From assembly GCA_017792465.1 (NCBI GenBank), contig CP051234.1, positions 2,172,606-2,236,605 of the forward strand: DNA of 64,000 bases. Reading direction: 5' to 3'. A program made the position numbers and the translations under genes. Below the pieces are notes generated by a model. That model saw nothing but the letters and a program-made list of their open reading frames with translations. It was not told the DNA's origin and made no database searches. This DNA is from Filomicrobium sp. Lineage in GTDB: Bacteria; Pseudomonadota; Alphaproteobacteria; Rhizobiales; Hyphomicrobiaceae. Shown piece by piece: positions 27,317 through 35,887 of the stretch; positions within the stretch are counted from its first letter, which is position 1, and every line of letters starts with the position of its first letter.

Positions 27317-27514
27317 ATGACTCATCGAACAGCTTTGAAAGTTATCGTTGCCTGCGCGCTGGTGGCAGGTCTTGGTGGCTGCCGGGAAGCCGAGCAGGGG
27401 CGTCCGATCGAACACACGCCCGGCGTCTATACAGGGAAGAAGGATCAGCCCTTGAGCGAGGCACAGCGTGAAGAGCTGCGCGAGCGCACGCTGCTACAGT
27501 CGGGTCGACGATAA
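27317..27514 (+). CDS. Small lipoprotein in formate dehydrogenase operon
   Basis: MTHRTALKVIVACALVAGLG then GC: a type II signal with lipobox LGGC, giving a mature lipoprotein of about 45 residues that is charged (REAEQGRPIEHTPGVYTGKKDQPLSEAQREELRERTL). ATG 27317 gives 65 aa; ATG 27287 with GGAG upstream would add ten residues before the signal. It lies between fdhB and fdhC on the same strand. It is not a recognised family; an envelope accessory of the dehydrogenase is inferred from position. Confidence 0.65.
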   Translation: MTHRTALKVIVACALVAGLGGCREAEQGRPIEHTPGVYTGKKDQPLSEAQREELRERTLLQSGRR

Positions 27515-27654
27515 CGAAGGCGCAAAAGAACACGCATGCGAGGGTGAGGTCGTCACAAGGCCCAAGCGGAAACAGCGCCCCTCAAAAAGAAAGCCAATCA
27601 AACTCAAGCCGCGAACGCGCACGAAGCTGCCGGAAATGCGGACAGGAGAGCGAG

Positions 27655-28794
27655 ATGCACAGGTCCAAGATGTTAGGCGGAAGCGCGAAGGTGTTGGCGA
27701 GCTTCCTGTTTGTGGCGCTTCTGGTCTTGGCGGCCATGCCGGCATTGACGCTTTCCGCGGATGCACAAAACGTCCGCCCACCAGAGAACGCGGTCAATGC
27801 CGGAGGCCCACCGCAAACGGTGCCGCAGGAAGGCGGAAGCTACGACCCGGAACTTTGGAAAGAGCTGCGTCGCGGCGTGCAGGGCACGGTTTCGATCCCC
27901 GACAAGAAGGCGGGCATCCTGGTCGATTCATCGGGCGAGACCTGGCGCGCGGTGCAGAACGGTCCGCTCCCCGTATATGGCTCTTACCTCCTCGGCGGCA
28001 TAATTGTGTTGCTCGCCCTGTTCTTCCTTATCCGCGGCCGCATCAAAATCGAACATGGCCGGGCTGGCGTGACGATCGAACGCTTTACTGATTTCGAGCG
28101 CATCGGACACTGGCTGCTGGCGACGTCCTTCATCATTCTGGCGCTCAGCGGACTTAATATTCTTTACGGGCGGTATGTGCTGATCCCGGTCGTCGGCAAA
28201 GAGGCTTTTGCGGCGATCGCGGCGACTGGGAAATGGCTGCACAGCTATGTCGCCTTCGCGTTCATGGTCGGCCTCGTCATGACCTTTGCGACGTGGGTCT
28301 GGTATAACTTCCCGCATCCGCGCGATCTGGTTTGGTTCCTCAAAGGCGGTGGCATTTTGGGTGGCGGTCATCCGGAGGCCAAGAAATTCAATGCCGGGCA
28401 GAAGGTTCTGTTTTGGCTGGTGATGCTTGGCGGATTGTCGCTGAGCCTATCCGGACTGCAGCTGCTGATGCCTTACGAACTGCCGTTTTTCGGAAAGACG
28501 TTCGCCTTCCTCAATGGCTTGGGCTTCGACCTGCCAGCCAACCTTTCGGCCAACGAAGAGCAGCAGCTTGCCACGGTCTGGCACGGCATCGTCGGGCTGG
28601 TGCTGATGGCGGTGATCATCGCCCATATCTATATCGGATCGATCGGTATGGAAGGTGCGTTCGAAGCGATGGGCACTGGCGACGTTGACCTTAACTGGGC
28701 AAAAGAACACCATAGTCTTTGGGTCGAAGAGGAACTGGAGCGCGACCCAGATCGTTCGACAGGATCGTCGGCGAGGCCGACGCCTGCCGAATAA
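27655..28794 (+). CDS. fdhC: Formate dehydrogenase cytochrome b (gamma) subunit
   Basis: 379 residues from ATG 27655 (AGGAG upstream). A signal-like hydrophobic segment (about 11-37) and a periplasmic stretch lead to a cytochrome b561-type membrane core. The core has helices at about 105-123 (YLLGGIIVLLALFFLI), 145-168, 190-215, 245-262 and 308-330. Candidate haem-b His residues are in RFTDFERIGHWLLA, WLHSYVAFAF, TVWHGIVGLV and IIAHIYIG, as in the FDH-N gamma family. It anchors FdhAB at the outer face of the membrane and reduces quinone or a haem partner. A WD40-cytochrome c gene follows after 19 bases. Confidence 0.94.
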   Translation: MHRSKMLGGSAKVLASFLFVALLVLAAMPALTLSADAQNVRPPENAVNAGGPPQTVPQEGGSYDPELWKELRRGVQGTVSIPDKKAGILVDSSGETWRAVQNGPLPVYGSYLLGGIIVLLALFFLIRGRIKIEHGRAGVTIERFTDFERIGHWLLATSFIILALSGLNILYGRYVLIPVVGKEAFAAIAATGKWLHSYVAFAFMVGLVMTFATWVWYNFPHPRDLVWFLKGGGILGGGHPEAKKFNAGQKVLFWLVMLGGLSLSLSGLQLLMPYELPFFGKTFAFLNGLGFDLPANLSANEEQQLATVWHGIVGLVLMAVIIAHIYIGSIGMEGAFEAMGTGDVDLNWAKEHHSLWVEEELERDPDRSTGSSARPTPAE

Positions 28795-28813
28795 CCGGAA
28801 ATATCGGTGAGCT

Positions 28814-30313
28814 ATGGGTTTGCGGCTTTGTACTGAGAGCTTTGGGCACAAGACCGCCGTGGCGTTCGCAGCGAGCTTTTGTCTGGCCTGCGAAGCGCTT
28901 GACCCCATGGCGGTTCTGGCTCAGGCGCGCGCGGAGACCGTGAAACGCGTGGCCAAGGCCCCGGACAAGGCGGACCTTACCGTGAGAGGTTTCCTCGTCG
29001 GACACGGAGGACCCGTGAAGGCCGTCAGTGCCGATCCCAAGCGCCGCGTCGCGCTGACAGGCAGCTTCGACTACGCCATGATGGCATGGGATGTATCGGG
29101 GGATGTGTCGGGAGACGCTGCCAAGCTCTTACATCGTTTCGATGAGCACGAGGGTGCCGTCAACGCGGTGGCGTTTGTGCCGGGGTCATCGCAGGTGCTG
29201 GCGGCGGGAGACGATGGCGCGCTGTGGGTGTGGGATCTTGAGACCGGCAAGCGGGTGCATCGCTTTGAAGGCCATACGGCGAAGGTCGTTGGCGTTGCGG
29301 TTTCCGACGACGGAACTTGGGCCGCGACCGCGAGCTGGGATCGGACGGCGCGGCTGTGGAACTTGAAGACGCTGAAGCCCGGGCCGGTTCTTAGTGAGCA
29401 TAAGGGGCCGGTCAACGCCGTACAATTCTCCAAAGACGGTTCGCGCGTCTTTACCGCGAGCTACGATGGCGCTCTGCGAATTTTCAAGACCGACACCGGC
29501 GAATTCATCAGACCCGTTCATAAGCACGGCTGGGGGATCAACGTCCTCAAGCGGCTGCCGGATGCTCCCGGCAAGCTCGTTTTCGGCGCGCTTGATGGCA
29601 CGGCTGCGGTCGTCGATGTCGAAAGCGGGAAGATCGTCGCGGAACTGCGCAAGGCTGACCGGCCGATCCTGTCGCTTGATGTGACGCGGCAGCCGGGCCT
29701 GATCGCGACCGGTGGTGGCGATGGGACCGTCAACGTTTTTCGCAGCGGCGACTTTCAAGCGATCGAGGAATATCAGAACCCTTACGGTCCGGTGTGGGGG
29801 CTTGCTTTTGCACCGGGCGGATCGAAGCTCTACATCGCCGGGCTCGATGATTTCGTGACGCTGTGGACGATCACGCCGCGCGAACCTTTCGATGCCGTCG
29901 ACAGCCCGTTCCCGAGACGCTTCCAGGTGTCCGAAACCGGTGACGATCCCGTCGAACAGGGGCGCATCCAATTCGCGCGAAAATGCAGCGTCTGCCATAC
30001 GCTCAAAAAGGACGGCAGAAACCGCGCCGGGCCGACGCTCTATGGGTTGTTTGGGCGGAAAATCGCGGCGCTACCCGATTACCCCTATTCAGAAGCGCTC
30101 AAACATCTTGATATCGTTTGGGATGAGACGACGGTCGGCAAGCTTTTCGAACTGGGTCCGGAGCACTTCACTCCAGGCTCGAAAATGCCTCTGCAGAAGA
30201 TGACGGACAAATCGCAACGCGATGCGCTGGTAGCGTATCTGAAGATTGCCACGGCCGCGCAAGGCGCTGAGGGCCAGGCAGCTGAACCGGAAGACAAAGG
30301 AAAAGACCAATGA
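28814..30313 (+). CDS. WD40 beta-propeller fused to a c-type cytochrome domain
   Basis: 499 residues. After a hydrophobic N-terminus (TAVAFAASFCLACEALDPMA) that may be a signal, there are about seven WD40-like repeats from residue 60 to 360, with typical ends such as GALWVWDLETG, RTARLWNLKT and GTVNVF. A class I cytochrome c domain follows: haem site CSVCH at 391-395 and Met ligand Met458 in GSKMPLQKM. The last 20 residues are acidic. Co-directional with fdhC, 19 bases away, it could take electrons from the dehydrogenase in the periplasm. The propeller may be a docking surface. Electron transfer is inferred from position. Confidence 0.88.
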   Translation: MGLRLCTESFGHKTAVAFAASFCLACEALDPMAVLAQARAETVKRVAKAPDKADLTVRGFLVGHGGPVKAVSADPKRRVALTGSFDYAMMAWDVSGDVSGDAAKLLHRFDEHEGAVNAVAFVPGSSQVLAAGDDGALWVWDLETGKRVHRFEGHTAKVVGVAVSDDGTWAATASWDRTARLWNLKTLKPGPVLSEHKGPVNAVQFSKDGSRVFTASYDGALRIFKTDTGEFIRPVHKHGWGINVLKRLPDAPGKLVFGALDGTAAVVDVESGKIVAELRKADRPILSLDVTRQPGLIATGGGDGTVNVFRSGDFQAIEEYQNPYGPVWGLAFAPGGSKLYIAGLDDFVTLWTITPREPFDAVDSPFPRRFQVSETGDDPVEQGRIQFARKCSVCHTLKKDGRNRAGPTLYGLFGRKIAALPDYPYSEALKHLDIVWDETTVGKLFELGPEHFTPGSKMPLQKMTDKSQRDALVAYLKIATAAQGAEGQAAEPEDKGKDQ

Positions 30314-30438
30314 AAGCTTTCTTGATCAGCATTGTCGCTCTGGTCGTCATCACCGGCGCCGCGGTCGTCATTACGAACGGGACGAGTGAGACATCGCAGC
30401 AGGCTTACACCAGCGACACGGGCAACGTGCGCCATTGA
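30310..30438 (+). CDS. 42-residue single-pass membrane peptide in formate dehydrogenase operon
   Basis: ATG 30310 overlaps the stop of the WD40-cytochrome gene (ATGA), implying translational coupling. The product begins MKAFLISIVALVVITGAAVV, one hydrophobic helix, then a short polar tail (SETSQQAYTSDTGNVRH). The overlap and the clean amphipathy support it as real despite its length. It could be a small subunit stabilising a membrane complex; no family is recognised. Confidence 0.65.
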   Translation: MKAFLISIVALVVITGAAVVITNGTSETSQQAYTSDTGNVRH

Positions 30439-30549
30439 CTAGTGACGCCGCCCGATAGTGCCGGCCAACCGGCTTGGGTTGCAGAGTTGGCTGATGTGTT
30501 GGCGTGGTGGTCCGGTGCCTCAGTTGACGAAGCCTCGTTCACCTTCCGC

Positions 30550-32634
30550 CTAGCTCAGAAAGTCGCTTGGCTTCTTGCCGTTGGCCGGGTTTGTGTCGGT
30601 ACCTTCGTTCAAATAGTCGTCGGTCGTGCGGACGCGCGGGCGCTCGCCCATCGAGAACGGATCGTTCTTTGACGTCGCCAGCGCGACGACCCGGCAGTTG
30701 TCGCACATCTGGATCAGGCGAAGCTGGTTTTCATCCTTGAACATCGAATGGCCGCGCAGCTTGTCGACGACCTTAGTGATCGACGACTTGGCTCCGAACG
30801 CCTTACCGCACTCGATACAGTGGAACGGTTCTTCGGACTTGATGACATCCGGCGACAGCGCCTGGCTGGTGAAGTTGTATCTCGGCTCAAGCGCGATGAC
30901 TTTCTCCGGACATGTCGCGACGCAGATGCCGCATTGGACGCAGGCCTGCTCGACAAACGCGAGTTGCGGTTTGTCTGGGTTGTCGCGCAATGCATTGGCC
31001 GGGCAGGCGGCCACACATGACAAGCACAGGGTGCAGTTTTCGACGTCAATGGCGAGACGGCCATAAGGGGCGCCGGCCGGCAAGGCGATGATATCTTGCG
31101 GGTTGGGTGCATCCTGGTGCAATTGGGCGAAGACTGAGCGTGCAACTTCGCGCTTGGTCCCGACGCCCGTCAGGCGATGTGACGGCATTGGCTGAAGCGG
31201 TGCAGCGTCATGAAGGACAGCTTCGACGGCATCGGGATCGACTTCGGCAAGAACCTCGACACGTGGCCCGTCATATCCGAGCGCTTCGAGCATGTTGTTG
31301 GCGAGGCCCGACTGACGCGTCAGCGAGTCGAGCTCTTCGGCATGCTTGGGAGACGCCAGGACGAAGAAGCGTCCGGCACCCAGTGCCAGCGTTGCGGCCA
31401 TCATGTCGTGTCCGAGCGACATGACGCTGTTGAGCGCCATCGGAATGACGTTGGCGGGCAAGCCGCGGCCGAAACGGGCCATCGCTGCGATCAGTTCGGC
31501 GCCATGTTTTTCGTCGTGCGCAAGAAGGACGGGGTTGTTGCCGCCGGCCTTCGTATAGGCGTCGAGCAGCACCGATGTGCGCTTCAGGAAATCACTGCGA
31601 TAGGGGAGGGCATAGCTTGCTGCTCCCGTCGGGCAAACCGAAGCGCAGTTGCCACAGCCGCCGCAGATGGCCGGATCGATGCTGACGGCATCGCCGCCGG
31701 GGGAAATGGCGCCGAGCGGGCAAACCTCAAGACAGTTGGTGCAGCCGACGAGGCCAGACCGCGAATGCGCGCAGATGCCGGCATCGAAAGAGATGTAGCG
31801 CGGCTTTTCGAACTCGCCGACCAGATCGACGAAGTCGAATAGTTCGTTGGCCAAGCCGGCCGGATCGCCCGGATCGACTCGCAGATATCCATCGCGACGA
31901 TCGTGCCCGGTAAACAGTGGCGTGCCGCCGCTCAGGTCGAGGATCAAATCGCAGTCAAACGATTGCCGGGGAACAGCGTCGTCGAAGGTGAAGCCCTGGC
32001 GCGAGGAGGGTTGGACCTGCGCGCATTTTTCAATCGTGACCTGGAAGTTGCCTAACGCCCCTTGCGCGGCTTTGATGCGGCCGGAGAAGATTGGGAACTC
32101 GGCACGCGCCGGTGGGATGGCGTCACCTGCTTCGGCAAGAACAAGAATTGGCGACAGACGATCCTTGATGCGCTCTGCAGCTTCGAGCGCCTGCTGACCG
32201 GAGCCGTAGACGATACAGATGCCTTCCGACTTGAGGGTGATCGACGCGGTCATTTCCGGCGCAAACGACGCCTCGGAAATCAGCGCGGCCATTTTGGGAC
32301 CGGCGTCGGCGCCATTTTCGGCCCAGCCCGCCGTTTCGCGAATGTTGGTGAAGCGCAGTTCAGCCTGCGAGTCCATTTCGTCGGCAAGGCTGGCGAAGAG
32401 CGGCGCCTCTTGCGTGCAAGTGATATGTATACATCCGTCTCCGTCGAGGGCCTTTTCAACTGTCTCGATTCCGGCCCGGCAGAGTTCCTGATGAACCGGC
32501 AATGCCTCGTCCTGACCGAGTCCTTTTGCCAGTTTAGCGCCGTCGATTTCCATCGTACGCTGACAATTACAGACAAAGAGGCGGTCCGGCGCTGAAGTAT
32601 AGTTCTTCAAAAGATCATTCTCCTCGACTGACAC
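30550..32634 (-). CDS. Multi-cluster 4Fe-4S ferredoxin-type protein of formate dehydrogenase locus
   Basis: 694 residues, cytoplasmic. N-terminal CNCQRTM and further Cys (GCIHITCTQE) form an unusual cluster region. Two ferredoxin motifs lie mid-chain (CAHSRSGLVGCTNCLEVCPLGA; CGGCGNCASVCPTGA) and two in the C-terminal third (CTLCLSCVAACPANAL; CVQCGICVATCPEKV). More Cys pairs follow, in HCIECG and MCDNCRV. Proteins of this layout accompany fdh, DUF3305 and DUF3306 genes in Shewanella-type clusters, but their job is unproven; electron supply for cofactor maturation is one idea. It is transcribed against fdh, divergent from DUF3305. Confidence 0.85.
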   Translation of the reverse strand: MSVEENDLLKNYTSAPDRLFVCNCQRTMEIDGAKLAKGLGQDEALPVHQELCRAGIETVEKALDGDGCIHITCTQEAPLFASLADEMDSQAELRFTNIRETAGWAENGADAGPKMAALISEASFAPEMTASITLKSEGICIVYGSGQQALEAAERIKDRLSPILVLAEAGDAIPPARAEFPIFSGRIKAAQGALGNFQVTIEKCAQVQPSSRQGFTFDDAVPRQSFDCDLILDLSGGTPLFTGHDRRDGYLRVDPGDPAGLANELFDFVDLVGEFEKPRYISFDAGICAHSRSGLVGCTNCLEVCPLGAISPGGDAVSIDPAICGGCGNCASVCPTGAASYALPYRSDFLKRTSVLLDAYTKAGGNNPVLLAHDEKHGAELIAAMARFGRGLPANVIPMALNSVMSLGHDMMAATLALGAGRFFVLASPKHAEELDSLTRQSGLANNMLEALGYDGPRVEVLAEVDPDAVEAVLHDAAPLQPMPSHRLTGVGTKREVARSVFAQLHQDAPNPQDIIALPAGAPYGRLAIDVENCTLCLSCVAACPANALRDNPDKPQLAFVEQACVQCGICVATCPEKVIALEPRYNFTSQALSPDVIKSEEPFHCIECGKAFGAKSSITKVVDKLRGHSMFKDENQLRLIQMCDNCRVVALATSKNDPFSMGERPRVRTTDDYLNEGTDTNPANGKKPSDFLS

Positions 32635-32775
32635 GGCTCAGAAGGCGTTCAGAAAAAAACAGAATTTCTGCCCTCGCGCCACGACCCCCTTTAAAGATTC
32701 GGAAAGTTCAACTAAGGTCGACTTCTGGCGTAGGACTATCGTCTACGACATATTGAAGCAGAGGTGAACTCTCGA

Positions 32776-33375
32776 ATGGCTTCTGCCAGCTTGATTTCTA
32801 TCGGTGTCGTCGTTGCCCGTGAACACATCGGGCATCCTTGGCAAGCCTATCGCTGGAGACCGGTGAGTGTCTTTCTCGACGCTCCCCAAATCAGTTCCTG
32901 GCGAGAGTTGCGCAAAGACGGCAAGAATATTCTATACCATGCCGCGACGCTGAATCTCGAACTCCATCGCAAAGAAACGACCGCTTATCAGGTCAATCTT
33001 GCGAATGGCGAACCCTCCGTTTACGTGGTGTTGAGAGAGGACCCCGATGCGGCCCGCGACTGGCCGGTCGATGTTCATCTGGTGACTGTGTCGCCGTTCG
33101 AGGCGCAGTCGCATGGCGATGTTGGTTTTGATAGCGTCGAAGGCGTCGCGATGCCCGACCGGCTCGTGGAAGTCGTTCGCGAGTTCATTAAGATGCATCA
33201 CCGGGAAGAGACCTTCTATAAGCGCAAGCGGCAGCCTCATACGCAGGCTGAGGAATATAAGTTCGGACAAGAGCCGATCATTTCCCTGCGCGAGCGTTCA
33301 GGTTCGCCCTATGAGACACCCGCGACCAACGGCAAGGATCGCGAAGTGCCCGATGATGGGCGCAGGGATCGTTGA
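32776..33375 (+). CDS. DUF3305 protein of formate dehydrogenase locus
   Basis: ATG 32776 with AGAGG upstream gives 199 aa; a GTG at 32764 is the alternative. The core ISIGVVVAREHIGHPWQAYRW and VSVFLD, and later YQVNLANGEPSVYVVLR, match DUF3305 as I know it. The C-terminal part is polar with FYKRKRQPHTQAEEYKFG. Its stop overlaps the DUF3306 start (TGATG), so the two are coupled. Their constant linkage with fdh genes implies an accessory role in making or regulating the enzyme. No catalytic residues can be named. Confidence 0.85.
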   Translation: MASASLISIGVVVAREHIGHPWQAYRWRPVSVFLDAPQISSWRELRKDGKNILYHAATLNLELHRKETTAYQVNLANGEPSVYVVLREDPDAARDWPVDVHLVTVSPFEAQSHGDVGFDSVEGVAMPDRLVEVVREFIKMHHREETFYKRKRQPHTQAEEYKFGQEPIISLRERSGSPYETPATNGKDREVPDDGRRDR

Positions 33376-34121
33376 TGACGGACAAGGCTTCACAGCAGGT
33401 TTCGTTTCTTGAGCGATGGTCGCGGCGCAAGCGCGGCCTCGAAGACGATCGCGCAGAGGCTGTTGTCGAAGCCGCAGACGAGGCTCCCCTCGCACGCGAC
33501 CCAAGCGATCCGTCAAATGCCGCGACAGCTGTTGCCGGTGAAGATCAACAGCCAGTGTCGAGCGAAGACGCCGAACCGCTGAAAGACTTCGCCGATTTCG
33601 ATTTCGAAAAGCTCGATTACGAGTCCGACTACACGCAGTTCATGGGTAACGACGTGTCGAGCGACGCGCGGCACAAAGCGCTCAGGAAGCTTTGGGTCTC
33701 CAACCCCGTCCTCGCCAACATGGATGGGCTCGACGACTACTGCGAGGACTATACCGACGCCGCCGTTTGTGTGCCCAAGGGCATGCTGAAGACGGCTTAC
33801 CAGTATGGCCGCGGTTTCCTTGATGATGCCGAAGTCGCCGAGTGGGAAGCGTTAGGTCGCGAGCCGGAGGCGGTTGCAGAAGCAGCGTCCGATGAGGAGG
33901 CCGTTGCCGTTGCAGAAAGCGCTGAGGGTCAGGCTGAAGCTGACGGCGCCGAGGTCGCGGCGGTCGACGCTGCCGAAGTCGATGCGGCCGATCACGCTGC
34001 CGCGGATGCTTCAAGCGGGGCCGGTGCTGCGTGTGGCGCGGCAGTCAAGCAGGAAGACGCGCAAATGCTCGCCGAGTTCGATGAAGAGAATTCTTCGCAG
34101 CCGCCTGAAGCGAAAAGCTGA
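33375..34121 (+). CDS. DUF3306 protein of formate dehydrogenase locus
   Basis: 248 residues. N-terminal FLERWSRRKRGLEDDR and central DFADFDFEKLDYESDYTQFM, then ARHKALRKLWVSNPVLANMDGLDDYCEDYTD, are DUF3306 hallmarks. From about 150 the chain is Ala/Glu/Asp-rich and probably disordered (EAVAVAESAEGQAEADGAEV), with a Cys in GAGAACGAA. The ATG overlaps the DUF3305 stop by one base. The function is unknown; linkage to fdh points to biogenesis. Confidence 0.85.
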   Translation: MTDKASQQVSFLERWSRRKRGLEDDRAEAVVEAADEAPLARDPSDPSNAATAVAGEDQQPVSSEDAEPLKDFADFDFEKLDYESDYTQFMGNDVSSDARHKALRKLWVSNPVLANMDGLDDYCEDYTDAAVCVPKGMLKTAYQYGRGFLDDAEVAEWEALGREPEAVAEAASDEEAVAVAESAEGQAEADGAEVAAVDAAEVDAADHAAADASSGAGAACGAAVKQEDAQMLAEFDEENSSQPPEAKS

Positions 34122-34188
34122 ACTGCGCCTCGGTTTTCCGACACACATCATCAGTTAGACAATTCAGAAAACTCGTGGTGCCCGGCCG

Positions 34189-34548
34189 TCAGCTTTCGCC
34201 GGCGTCGTCTTGCTTATGTTCCAGGCTTTCGTCGCCGAGGTGCTGGCGCAGCATTTCCTGGTACTGCCCTGTCATCTCCTTGACGAACTCTTCGTGGTTC
34301 TCGACATCGAGCACGTTCTTGGCAACGTGTGCGTTGTAACGGGCGGCCGCGAATAGCAGCGCCATCTGCACGTCGCTGGCCTTGTAGGTCTTGTTTTCGC
34401 GGTTGGCGACGTCGATGAATTTATCGGCCAGTTTGAGGAAGCCCATGGTGTCGAGCTTGCCTTCCGTCTTGGCCGCCGCCCGCCGCTGCTTGCGGTTCAT
34501 GAAGTTGGGGGGCTGGTCCAAATTGAAGATGTCGAAATCGTCGGTCAT
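34189..34548 (-). CDS. DUF3144 family protein
   Basis: 119 residues. The N-terminal 30 are polar with an RKQRRAAAK stretch. Then LADKFIDVANRENKTYKASD, MALLFAAARYNAHVAKNVLD and FVKEMTGQYQEMLRQHLGDE match the helical DUF3144 domain (D-x-FI-x-LAN ... AAARFNA ... YRxML). The function is unknown. It lies downstream of the mobB/subtilase-like genes on the same strand, probably last in the fdhD-mobA-mobB operon, and convergent with DUF3306. Confidence 0.75.
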   Translation of the reverse strand: MTDDFDIFNLDQPPNFMNRKQRRAAAKTEGKLDTMGFLKLADKFIDVANRENKTYKASDVQMALLFAAARYNAHVAKNVLDVENHEEFVKEMTGQYQEMLRQHLGDESLEHKQDDAGES

Positions 34549-34600
34549 GAGTAGCCCTCAAGTTGGTTCTTACGTTTCCGCCAAGTGAGTGAATGCGCTT

Positions 34601-35284
34601 TTACGGTTGACAGCTTGCAACAGAGGCATTGGGCTGTTTGGCCAAATTGGCAACCCGGACACCCTTTTCGATGAGGCAAGACAATGCAGCTGCCTTTTCC
34701 ATCAAAGCCTGGGTGTTGTCTGCAAGCGGGTCAAGCGCATTGGAAGGCGGCACAACGATAAACACGTTTCTGGGCATCTTCAGGCTCTCATTTGCCGGAA
34801 CCGCGAAGGCCATCTTTTTCGTCCGATATGCTGCTTTCTTGACAATCGCGAGATGATCTCCAGACAGGCCCTGGTCAGTTATCACCGCGACCTTCGCTGG
34901 CGTTCTACTGACGAAGAGCATCGCTTTTGCGATTGATGCGGCCTGGTTTCGATCCACCCGTGCAATCACAAGGCGTGCGTTCGGATGGGCAGCAAGCAAG
35001 ATTTTGGCGGCATTGGTGCCGGTGGTTTCATCTGCTGCGGCAAAGGGGTGGATGTCGCCATCGACGAAATCGAAGGCGATGAGTTCGCCCTCGCCATCGC
35101 GGGCCAGGCGCTTGGCGATTTCAGGATCGGTGTAGTCGATGCCATCGGTGATCAGTGCAATGGCCGGCCCGCCTGGGTCCATGCCTGGAACGATCGGCGG
35201 ATCATTTGCAGCGTGGCCGGTCACGATCGATCCGGCGGTGAAGGCTGCAAAGAAGTAAGTCAGGGAAACCGCCGCGCGGATCAT
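34601..35284 (-). CDS. Secreted subtilase-like protein with degenerate active site
   Basis: 227 residues with a signal peptide (VSLTYFFAAFTAGSIVTGHA). ALITDGIDYTDPEIAKRL aligns with the Asp region of S8 proteases, and GTNAAKILLAAHPNARLV with the His region (normally GTHVAG), where Asn replaces His. RTPAKVAVITDQGL and NVFIVVPPSN keep the strand order, but no GTSMA serine motif is present. It is therefore likely a pseudo-protease retaining half the fold. Its ATG overlaps the mobB stop (ATGA), so it is coupled to cofactor genes. Function unknown; a periplasmic partner of the dehydrogenase is possible. Confidence 0.65.
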   Translation of the reverse strand: MIRAAVSLTYFFAAFTAGSIVTGHAANDPPIVPGMDPGGPAIALITDGIDYTDPEIAKRLARDGEGELIAFDFVDGDIHPFAAADETTGTNAAKILLAAHPNARLVIARVDRNQAASIAKAMLFVSRTPAKVAVITDQGLSGDHLAIVKKAAYRTKKMAFAVPANESLKMPRNVFIVVPPSNALDPLADNTQALMEKAAALSCLIEKGVRVANLAKQPNASVASCQP

Positions 35285-35868
35285 TCGTCGTCCTGCTCCA
35301 ACAATGCCGGTTTGGAACTGATGCTTTCGGCTGGTGGTGTGATATGGGCCTCAAGGGGACCGAACCGGTTTTCGATCAGGTCGGCCAGCGGTTCGATATC
35401 GTCGAGGGAATAGACGGGCAGCTTCGCCTCTTCCACCGCGTGGTCGGCGGCGATGGCAAAGATGAGCGGATCATCTCCGGCCAACGGCCTGCGGGTGATG
35501 GATGCTTCTCGGCGGGCTTCGATTTTGGGAATAGCGGCCGATTTGTAGCCTTCGACGATCACCAGATCGCAAGGGTCGAGCGTATTGACGATTTCCTCGA
35601 AGTTGGGTTCTGGCGCATCATTCAGTTCGGTGATGAGCGCCCAGCGAGCTGCAGACACGACGGCGACCTGCGCGGCACCGGCACGGCGATGGCGGGCGGA
35701 ATCGGTTTCGCCGCTATCGACCTGAAACTCGTGATGCGCGTGTTTCAACGAGGCCACTTTGAGGCCGCGCCGCGTGAACTCTTCGATGAGGCGGATCGTC
35801 AGCGTTGTCTTGCCGGATTTCTTCCAGCCTGCAATTCCGATGATAGGTGCGCCGTACCGCGTTCGCAT
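35281..35868 (-). CDS. mobB: Molybdopterin-guanine dinucleotide biosynthesis GTPase MobB
   Basis: 195 residues from ATG 35868 (MRTRYGAPIIGIAGWKKSGK); the frame is open to 35964 across the hairpin repeats. The P-loop GWKKSGKTTL is at about 14-23, the Walker-B-like segment is CDLVIVEGYKSAAIPKIEARR, and AHHEFQVDSGETDSARHRRAG is the MobB switch region. MobB assists MobA in joining GMP to molybdopterin. Its stop overlaps the next start; mobA lies 118 bases upstream across the repeats. Confidence 0.93.
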   Translation of the reverse strand: MRTRYGAPIIGIAGWKKSGKTTLTIRLIEEFTRRGLKVASLKHAHHEFQVDSGETDSARHRRAGAAQVAVVSAARWALITELNDAPEPNFEEIVNTLDPCDLVIVEGYKSAAIPKIEARREASITRRPLAGDDPLIFAIAADHAVEEAKLPVYSLDDIEPLADLIENRFGPLEAHITPPAESISSKPALLEQDDE

Positions 35869-35887
35869 CTTTAGCTCTTTATTTAGG

